Positions 59,041 to 64,000 of a stretch of 64,000 nucleotides of DNA are shown piece after piece. Origin of the DNA: Phycisphaerales bacterium (lineage in GTDB: Bacteria; Planctomycetota; Phycisphaerae; Phycisphaerales; UBA1924); assembly GCA_027019265.1 (NCBI GenBank), contig JALUWX010000122.1, positions 52,041 to 116,040 of the forward strand. Direction: 5' to 3'. The position numbers and the translations under genes were made by a program. The stretch's first letter is position 1; the number at the start of each line of letters is the position of its first letter. Below the pieces are notes generated by a model that ran no database searches, was not told the DNA's origin, and saw only the letters and a list, made by a program, of their open reading frames with translations.

Positions 59041-59266
59041 GATTCTCCTCCTCTGTGGAGCTCATCCGCCTGCGGACCATCTCGCGGAGCAAGAGGCGAA
59101 CGGCTGTCGTGGTTGAAGTGACTTCCTCCTCAGTCTGCGGCCGGTACTCGACCGAAACCTGAACCTGCCGCGGCGGACGACCCCGACGACGAGATACGAT
59201 CTCGCCGCTCTGGTCGCCGCCGGATTGCGGCAGGTGTGGTTCGCCCTTCTCATTTCCACGAGTCAT
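59033..59266 (-). CDS. Small Arg-rich protein before the serine recombinase
   Basis: A 77-residue protein with a basic middle (SRRRGRPPRQVQV) that resembles an AT-hook, then an acidic C-terminus. No family. A strong GGAGGAG ribosome site precedes the ATG at 59266. It overlaps the recombinase start by 8 bp, so both are translationally coupled. Confidence 0.6.
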   Translation of the reverse strand: MTRGNEKGEPHLPQSGGDQSGEIVSRRRGRPPRQVQVSVEYRPQTEEEVTSTTTAVRLLLREMVRRRMSSTEEENHD

Positions 59267-59335
59267 GCCACGACTCCTCCCTCTCGCGTCAGATTTTGGT
59301 GGTGATGGGCGCGACCGATCCGATTTGCAGGTTTC

Positions 59336-59749
59336 TCAGCTTCCGCGCTCATTCACGCGTGTCTGCCAAGGCTTGGTGTCCATGGGAACAATCGGCACCA
59401 CGGCCATCCGCTGCCCGTGCCCGTGTGTACCGCGCGCTTCATCCGCCGCTTCGCGGAAGCCGTCACCAAACTCGCGCGCATACTCGTGCTCAATGGTGTC
59501 GAGCATGCCGTAGAGAGTGCCCATGAGTACCGCGATGTCGCCGCTCGTCATGCCCTTGTCGAGCGTCTGGATCCGGATCCCACGCGGGTCCGCGTGCTCG
59601 CAGTCCGGCGTGCTCACCGGGTCCGGCGCGCTCGCCGCGATGAGCAGCGTGCGCGACAACTCCGCCGTTGCCGTCTCGCAGTTGCTCGCGAGCAGTCTGA
59701 TCTTCCTTGCCATCCCATCCGGGCCGTTGAATGTGTGCGCCGTCGTCAT
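59336..59749 (-). CDS. Hypothetical protein
   Basis: A 137-residue protein with no recognised domain. A His/Asp-containing helical middle part is followed by a C-terminal tail ending KPWQTRVNERGS. The start has a weak AGAGAG ribosome site. It lies downstream of the 119-residue protein in the same direction. Confidence 0.55.
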   Translation of the reverse strand: MTTAHTFNGPDGMARKIRLLASNCETATAELSRTLLIAASAPDPVSTPDCEHADPRGIRIQTLDKGMTSGDIAVLMGTLYGMLDTIEHEYAREFGDGFREAADEARGTHGHGQRMAVVPIVPMDTKPWQTRVNERGS

Positions 59750-59832
59750 CGCCGTATCTCTCTATAAAGGACCGAACCACCAAACCCGCCGCGAGGCGTT
59801 GGCCCCGCGACGAGCCTCTCTCCCCTTCTCCG

Positions 59833-60192
59833 TCATCCGCCGCAGTCATCACACAGGTCGAGACCCGCCGCGTCGAGCATCTCCCGCCGTGCCTTGTTGA
59901 CGAGCCCGCGGAAGGGCTGCTCGCCCATCTCCGCGCCCGCAGCCATCTGCGACAACACCATGAGCACCGCCACATCGAGCTGCGCGAGCAGCAGCGCGAC
60001 CTCGGCCTCATTGAGCATCCCGACCGCGCCTGCGACCAATGCCTCCGGCCGCGCCGCGGGGATCGGGCCATCCCGATTCTCGCCTAGCGTTGCCGCCACC
60101 GCGAGCATGCACCCGTGCTCCCTTGCCCATGAGAGCAGCCCGTCTGCCGCCGCCGTGATCTCGTCCGCCGTGTGGGTGTTGTCGTTCGCCAT
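59833..60192 (-). CDS. Hypothetical protein
   Basis: A 119-residue protein, mostly helical, with a terminal CDDCGG cluster. No family is recognised. The ATG at 60192 is preferred to 60327 because of its GGAGC ribosome site and because the longer version would cover an 8-bp inverted repeat that looks like its operator. Confidence 0.55.
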   Translation of the reverse strand: MANDNTHTADEITAAADGLLSWAREHGCMLAVAATLGENRDGPIPAARPEALVAGAVGMLNEAEVALLLAQLDVAVLMVLSQMAAGAEMGEQPFRGLVNKARREMLDAAGLDLCDDCGG

Positions 60193-60207
60193 CCGATGCT
60201 CCGTTTG

Positions 60208-60236
60208 TGTACGCCAATGAGGCAATACGGCGTACA
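60208..60236. promoter_or_regulatory. Inverted repeat before the minus-strand gene
   Basis: TGTACGCC and GGCGTACA are perfect 8-bp arms with a 13-bp spacer. A third copy of GGCGTAC lies at 60397-60403 before the plus-strand gene, suggesting shared control of the divergent pair. Confidence 0.5.
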
Positions 60237-60309
60237 TAGCAGCGCATTGGAGCGAAGGCAAGGATCCGTTCGTGGCGAACTTGACAATTTCGAGACGAAA
60301 TCGGAGTTG

Positions 60310-60346
60310 CGTCAGGATCCAGCCCAAACCGCCATGGATCCTGACG
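60310..60346. repeat. Large perfect inverted repeat in the divergent region
   Basis: CGTCAGGATCCA (60310-60321) and TGGATCCTGACG (60335-60346) are perfect 12-bp arms with a 13-bp spacer. It lies between divergent genes of the recombination module and could be an operator, a recombination site or an origin-type element. Its length makes chance unlikely. Confidence 0.65.
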
Positions 60347-60413
60347 TAAATCGCCGAATCTCGGGTACGCGTGCATGCACGCCAACACGCAGATCCGGCG
60401 TACCATGTTCCTC

Positions 60414-60980
60414 ATGCCACGAGCAGGTACTTCAAATCAGTCATGGGGTGATGTGCTTGATGAGGTACGCAAACTCGCGTCGCGCACGGGTACGGGCCGC
60501 ACGAAACTACTCCGCAAGCTCGACGAACTTGACCTCGCGATGACCAGTGAGATCGACACCCTGGACGACGCGCGCCGCCGGCGGATCGTCGGCCCCCGTG
60601 CCCGAGTGCGGGCCGCTACCTACACCGTCGAAGAGTCCCTTCGCGGCCCCGCCCTCGTCGAGATCCGCCCCGGCGCGTCGGCGAGGCCGTACAAGGTGCC
60701 GCTGCCGCACTACCGGGCCGTGGCCGCCGCCGTCGCGGCCACCCCCGAGCCGCAGCTCTTTGCCGTCATCAAGGCCGCCGCGAGCCGGCGGCTCGGTGAG
60801 GAGCTACCCGACTACACCGCTCGCGTCTCGCTGCGGCTGTGGTCCACCGCCGACCTCGTGCAGCACGAGGGTGCTCGATTCACCCGCATCGGGACGAAGA
60901 CCGAGTTCACGCGAGCGACCCGGGAGACGTGGGCGCGGTTGGAACATGAGCCGTTCCAAGTGGTAGCCGCTCAGTCTTGA
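60414..60980 (+). CDS. Island protein, paralogue of the protein at 63278
   Basis: A 188-residue protein of unknown function. Its C-terminal half (LGEELPDYTARVSLRLWST...RATRETWARLE) aligns with that of the protein at 63278 (LGERVPDYHIRTALRWMKH...ATKAWKRLE). This looks like a winged-helix-type domain, but no family is recognised. No Shine-Dalgarno precedes the ATG, and a -10-like TACCAT lies just upstream, so it may be leaderless. It converges with the integrase gene and overlaps it by 10 bp. Confidence 0.6.
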   Translation: MPRAGTSNQSWGDVLDEVRKLASRTGTGRTKLLRKLDELDLAMTSEIDTLDDARRRRIVGPRARVRAATYTVEESLRGPALVEIRPGASARPYKVPLPHYRAVAAAVAATPEPQLFAVIKAAASRRLGEELPDYTARVSLRLWSTADLVQHEGARFTRIGTKTEFTRATRETWARLEHEPFQVVAAQS

Positions 60981-62131
60981 TCGGGCTCACTCGGCGGGAG
61001 CTGAATGGCCTCGATCGCCTTGACGGCGTCAGCGTCATACACCGTGAAGTACAGGTCAAGGATCTTGCTCGATCCGTGTCCCATCAATCGCAACGCGTAA
61101 CCGTAGGGCTGGTTCTCTCTCGCAAGCCGCGACGCGAACGCGTGCCTGAAGGTATGTGTCTTGTACTGCGTCGGGTTTGTGAACCCGCACTTTGCACACA
61201 ACGCCTTCACCTGATCCAACAATCGCGTGTCGACGATCTTGCCATTGCCCTTGGGGTATCGCTTGGACGGCCGAGAGTGGAACACCCGATCGTCGATCCG
61301 CGGCATCGACTCCAGGTACGGCCGGAGCTCGGAGTGGATCGGAATCCGACGCGACTTCCCCGACTTGGTGTTGCCGTCAGAACCACCATGCCGGATATCG
61401 AGCGTGCCGTGGCCCTCGGCGTCAAAGTGAACATCTTCCCAGAGCAGATCCCGCATCTCACCGACGCGACAACCGGTGTAGGCGAGGAACACAATGATCG
61501 GCCGGAGATAGTCGTCGGCATTGTCGATCATCTTCCGGACCTGCGCAGGCGTGAAGCACGGCTGCTTCTTCGATGCCGGCTTCTTTAGTTTCAGCGTGCG
61601 GATCGGATTTTTCTGGATGATCTCCGCGTGCTCGCACGACCACTTGAAGAGCTGCTGGACAATCACCATGCGGTCGTAGACCGTCTTCTTGGCCAAGTGG
61701 TTCATCGTCTTCACGAACGCCCAGAACTCGACCTGGCCGAACCGTGCGAGGTAGACAATGGACCGGTCTTTGCAGAACTCTGTAAGCTTCCCGAGCGTGT
61801 ACTCGTATGCCGCCATGGTCCTCGGCTTGAGCCGTCGTGCTCGGCAGGTATCGAGGTAGAGCTGCACCACCTCATCGACGGTGTATTCCTTGGGGGCTTC
61901 GAGGCGTTCACCGTTGCAGATCTTGTCGTGCAGAGCATGGGCCGCGTTGATCGCGGCCGCCTTGTTCTTGGTCTTCAGGCTGCGGCGTTGCTGCTTGTTG
62001 CCGAGGCTCCACTCCGCGTAGTAGGTCTTGGTGCGTGCTGGCGTGCCGTCCTTCTTCCGGTACGACTTGTGCCCCACATGGATGACGGGGTTGCTCGTGC
62101 CCTCGACCGCGAACCGGTTGACCAGCGTCAC
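60971..62131 (-). CDS. int: Tyrosine recombinase / phage-type integrase
   Basis: A 386-residue tyrosine integrase that would insert the island into tRNA-Ser. An N-terminal arm domain and core-binding domain precede the catalytic part: Arg in YTGCRVGEM, Lys in TKSGKSRRIP, HTFRHAFASR, MGHGSSKI and the nucleophile Tyr in LDLYF. The start is a GTG at 62131, overlapping the stop of the excisionase-like gene (GTGA), with GGAGC upstream. The longer ORF of the track runs backwards through that gene and is not real. Confidence 0.93.
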   Translation of the reverse strand: MTLVNRFAVEGTSNPVIHVGHKSYRKKDGTPARTKTYYAEWSLGNKQQRRSLKTKNKAAAINAAHALHDKICNGERLEAPKEYTVDEVVQLYLDTCRARRLKPRTMAAYEYTLGKLTEFCKDRSIVYLARFGQVEFWAFVKTMNHLAKKTVYDRMVIVQQLFKWSCEHAEIIQKNPIRTLKLKKPASKKQPCFTPAQVRKMIDNADDYLRPIIVFLAYTGCRVGEMRDLLWEDVHFDAEGHGTLDIRHGGSDGNTKSGKSRRIPIHSELRPYLESMPRIDDRVFHSRPSKRYPKGNGKIVDTRLLDQVKALCAKCGFTNPTQYKTHTFRHAFASRLARENQPYGYALRLMGHGSSKILDLYFTVYDADAVKAIEAIQLPPSEPDQD

Positions 62132-62487
62132 CCGTGCTCCTTCATGAGCTCTTGGATGAATCGATCGCGGAGGAACAGCAGGGGCTTGCCGGGTTTGGCC
62201 GACTTCGGGAACCGCCCCTCCGACACAAGCCTCTTGACGGTGAACGGTGATCGCCGGGCGACCTTCGCAGCCTCGTCGAGCGTGATGATCGGCGGCAGCT
62301 CGTACTCCTCCGCCATCGCCCGTGCTTCGTGCAAGGGGATGTTCAGGCCGATGAGCCGACGCGGGCTCGGGGCGGTGGAGACCGGCCGCGGCACGCGGAC
62401 GATGAGCCCACGGACGAGGCCGGCACGGCGAAGAAGAAGCCAGACGGCACGGGCCAAACGAACGTGGCTGTTCGAGAACGAAAGCAT
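62128..62487 (-). CDS. Excisionase-like helix-turn-helix protein
   Basis: A 119-residue protein; the C-terminal 60 residues look like a MerR/excisionase winged helix (LDEAAKVARRSPFTVKRLV, SEGRFPKSAKPGKPLLF). It is coupled to the integrase by GTGA and to the gene upstream by TGATG. If the internal ATG at 62316 is used, the protein is 62 residues, closer to usual Xis length. It would set the direction of recombination. Confidence 0.7.
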   Translation of the reverse strand: MLSFSNSHVRLARAVWLLLRRAGLVRGLIVRVPRPVSTAPSPRRLIGLNIPLHEARAMAEEYELPPIITLDEAAKVARRSPFTVKRLVSEGRFPKSAKPGKPLLFLRDRFIQELMKEHG

Positions 62488-63179
62488 CAGAGAATCCCCC
62501 GAAGCTCGATCTCACGCACGCTCTTCGCGATCTCGGCACCGTCTCCGGCGAGCCATGCAGACCCGCCCTCGGTGATGCGGTAGTCGAGGACGAAGTTGGT
62601 GTTCGGGCTGGGCGGTACGAGCAAACCGCTCTCAACGGCCAACGCCGCACCCACGTCCACCTCGACCTTCCAGTACATCTCCGAGTCATGGCGTCGATGC
62701 GGGTCCGCGATCGGCCGAGAGGTGAGGTCGTGGAACCACCAGATGTCCTTGCCGGTCTGCAGGAACTCCATCAAGGAAGCCACCGGCCGCCAAACCCGGC
62801 CCGACGTTTCCCCGCGATTCTCGGGTGCGAGATTTGCGTGCAGTTTGAAGAGATGGAGCACGAATGCCATCTCGTGGTGCCATGACCCATACACCTGATC
62901 CGCATCGAGCCCGAGCAGTTGCAGGGCCGGGGCGTTGATGCGGATCTCGTGCGGTTGGCCCGCCTGCGTCAAGCCCGTGAGCAGGCCGATGTCGAGTGCA
63001 TAATCGAGCACGGCGGACGAGGCGATGCTCTGGTAACCCGGGAGGTGGCGGTCGACGGCCTTCGCGTCCGAGGCTGAGACGTAACCCTCCGTCGCCCGCG
63101 TCACCATGTAGTCGAGCACCATGACGAGGTGAGCCCCGGCGACGGGGTGGATCTTTGTCGATGACAGGGGTTGCGGCAT
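62487..63179 (-). CDS. Hypothetical protein upstream of excisionase
   Basis: A 230-residue cytoplasmic protein with no recognised domain. It begins the minus-strand unit with the excisionase and integrase, with an AGAGGTAA ribosome site. Features are a Trp-rich middle (KDIWWFHDLTSRP) and a possible wing-like C-terminal part. It may be a regulator of the recombination genes. Confidence 0.6.
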   Translation of the reverse strand: MPQPLSSTKIHPVAGAHLVMVLDYMVTRATEGYVSASDAKAVDRHLPGYQSIASSAVLDYALDIGLLTGLTQAGQPHEIRINAPALQLLGLDADQVYGSWHHEMAFVLHLFKLHANLAPENRGETSGRVWRPVASLMEFLQTGKDIWWFHDLTSRPIADPHRRHDSEMYWKVEVDVGAALAVESGLLVPPSPNTNFVLDYRITEGGSAWLAGDGAEIAKSVREIELRGIL

Positions 63180-63218
63180 TCGGTTACCTCTACTAGAGTG
63201 AACCGAGCGTAAGCAGAC

Positions 63219-63258
63219 GCCCGCCGGCGGGCAAGGCCCACGTAGAATTTTCCGTGGG
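63219..63258. promoter_or_regulatory. Inverted repeats in divergent region near the right end
   Basis: GCCCGCCGGCGGGC (63219-63232) is a 14-bp palindrome and CCCACG/CGTGGG (63237-63242 and 63253-63258) an inverted repeat with a 10-bp spacer. Both lie between the divergent genes at 63179 and 63278. Confidence 0.4.
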
Positions 63259-63277
63259 GATGTGGTACTGTCTGCCG

Positions 63278-63814
63278 ATGCCCAACGCCGCCAACGCCCT
63301 CCGACAGATCGACACCGCCCGTGAGGAGCTCACGAAGGTGCTGGGCGAATGCCCGACCTCCGGGGCCCGGATCGCAAAGGTCCTGGCTGCGTTGCAGTCA
63401 CTTGAACGCGAGTTCGTCGCAGACCCCGGCGAGAAGCAGACGGCGCGCCGCCGCGGCCCCAAGGAAGCCAAGACGGTCGAGGACTACAGGGTCGAAAAGT
63501 TCCCATCGCGGCCGGCAGTCCTGGCCGAGTACCGGAGCACCGACGCGGAACCATTTCGCTGCCCGAAGGACATCGTGTTCGCGACCGCCACCGCGGTGCA
63601 GAACCTCAAGCAATGCAAGTTCGTCGACCTCCACGAAGCTGTGCAGAAGGCACTCGGCGAGCGGGTGCCCGACTACCACATCCGGACCGCCCTGAGGTGG
63701 ATGAAGCACGAGCAGCTCATACGCCATGAGCGGGCGATGTTCAGCCCAGCCAAGGCCGGCTCGCTGAAGTCGCAAGCCACTAAGGCATGGAAGCGGCTCG
63801 AAGCTGAAAGCTAA
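63278..63814 (+). CDS. Island protein, paralogue of the protein at 60414
   Basis: A 178-residue protein. The N-terminal 70 residues hold a Leu-rich helix (RQIDTAREELTKVLGE); the C-terminal half matches the protein at 60414. There is no Shine-Dalgarno; TACTGT before the ATG could be a -10, so it may be leaderless. It is the last gene before the right attachment site. Confidence 0.6.
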   Translation: MPNAANALRQIDTAREELTKVLGECPTSGARIAKVLAALQSLEREFVADPGEKQTARRRGPKEAKTVEDYRVEKFPSRPAVLAEYRSTDAEPFRCPKDIVFATATAVQNLKQCKFVDLHEAVQKALGERVPDYHIRTALRWMKHEQLIRHERAMFSPAKAGSLKSQATKAWKRLEAES

Positions 63815-63874
63815 CGCTCGCCGACAAACGCTCAGGCACGTATCCGCCGAGCTCGCGGCATCGTCGCGTCGCTG

Positions 63875-63897
63875 ATCTAGGCCAGTTCAAGGCCAAC
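63875..63897 (+). repeat. Right arm-type repeat of the integrase
   Basis: A 23-bp block that matches 27962-27984 at 22 positions in the same orientation; it holds TCTAGGCCA and a one-base variant 11 bp later. It lies 74 bp inside the right attachment site. Confidence 0.7.
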
Positions 63898-63933
63898 AGG
63901 GTCAAACGTCTCGGAGTGCTCCGTCGTAAACCC

Positions 63934-63966
63934 CTAAAAAACAAGACCCTGCAAATGCAGGGTCTT
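63934..63966 (-). terminator. Terminator supplied by the island for the tRNA-Ser
   Basis: AAGACCCTGC-AAAT-GCAGGGTCTT is a 10-bp perfect stem; on the minus strand it is followed by GTTTTTT. It stands directly after the tRNA-Ser 3' end, replacing the terminator that the insertion moved to 27738-27777. Confidence 0.8.
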
Positions 63967-63970
63967 ATCG

Positions 63971-63987
63971 AAGCGGAGAGGGGGGGA
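63971..63987. repeat. Right attachment site within tRNA-Ser
   Basis: The 17-bp sequence identical to 27818-27834. It spans the discriminator base and acceptor stem of the tRNA-Ser gene plus three flanking bases, the usual place for integration by tyrosine integrases. Confidence 0.85.
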
Positions 63988-64000
63988 TTCGAACCCCCGA
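63974..64000 (-). tRNA. tRNA-Ser, 3' end only (runs off the window)
   Basis: Read on the minus strand, GGGGG-TTCGAAT-CCCCC forms the T arm, then CCTCTCC and the discriminator G. CCTCTCC would pair with a GGAGAGG 5' end, typical of tRNA-Ser; CCA is not encoded (CTT follows). The anticodon lies beyond the window, so the isoacceptor is unknown. Confidence 0.75.

Noticed and set aside
62132-62689. N-terminal extension of the integrase ORF
   Set aside because: The extension is an out-of-frame reading of the excisionase-like gene; the GTG at 62131 has a ribosome site and starts the homologous part.

Overview
The window looks like chromosome from a marine planctomycete of the class Phycisphaerae, carrying a large metal-resistance island. 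The host assignment is an inference from several signatures seen together: secreted proteins ending in one or two dockerin-like repeats plus a terminal GCP (the GC-type dockerin anchor), two PEP-CTERM proteins ending in PAPGA...RRRR, a pseudopilin-like protein with a VDGH motif inside a sugar-ABC operon, and GC-rich DNA in which glycine is very often GGG. No rRNA genes or CRISPR arrays were seen.

Host part (1 to about 27.8 kb). It opens with a DUF1579 protein, three BLUF-domain paralogues (only the first keeps the photoactive Tyr and Gln), a DUF1569 protein, a Nudix hydrolase, a Cys/Met-metabolism PLP enzyme and a SulP anion transporter. From 7.4 to 27.4 kb lies a beta-glucan (probably laminarin) locus: GH1, a GH16-CBM6-dockerin enzyme, a lipoprotein glycosidase, a MalFG-type ABC importer with binding protein, a separate MsmK/UgpC-type ATPase, a LacI regulator and several surface-anchored proteins. 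Near-identical 13-bp palindromes (consensus TGTAACWGTTACA) in front of at least four of these genes suggest one LacI regulon, which also takes in a di-heme oxidoreductase at 24.6-27.4 kb. Alcohol dehydrogenase, metallo-beta-lactamase-fold and cardiolipin synthase genes sit inside this stretch and do not look like part of the regulon.

Island (about 27,818 to 63,987). The 3' end of a tRNA-Ser gene (minus strand) lies at the right edge. A 17-bp copy of it is repeated at 27,818-27,834, so about 36.15 kb of DNA sits between direct repeats. Arm-type repeats occur just inside both ends, and a tyrosine integrase with a coupled excisionase-like gene lies near the right end. The cargo is copper/silver-type metal handling: CusCBA-like efflux, metal-binding TRASH/YHS proteins, an Rrf2 regulator, a Spy-like Met-rich chaperone, a CPH-type P1B ATPase, a Csp-type copper storage protein, CopA and CopB, an APC permease, CsoR with its operator, and an HMA-MauE fusion. 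In the middle is a cluster encoding an FAD/2Fe-2S reductase, a four-His ferric-reductase-like membrane protein and a heptaheme cytochrome c, which looks like a transmembrane electron-export chain. The right end carries a serine recombinase, several unknown small genes and two paralogous leaderless genes flanking the integrase.
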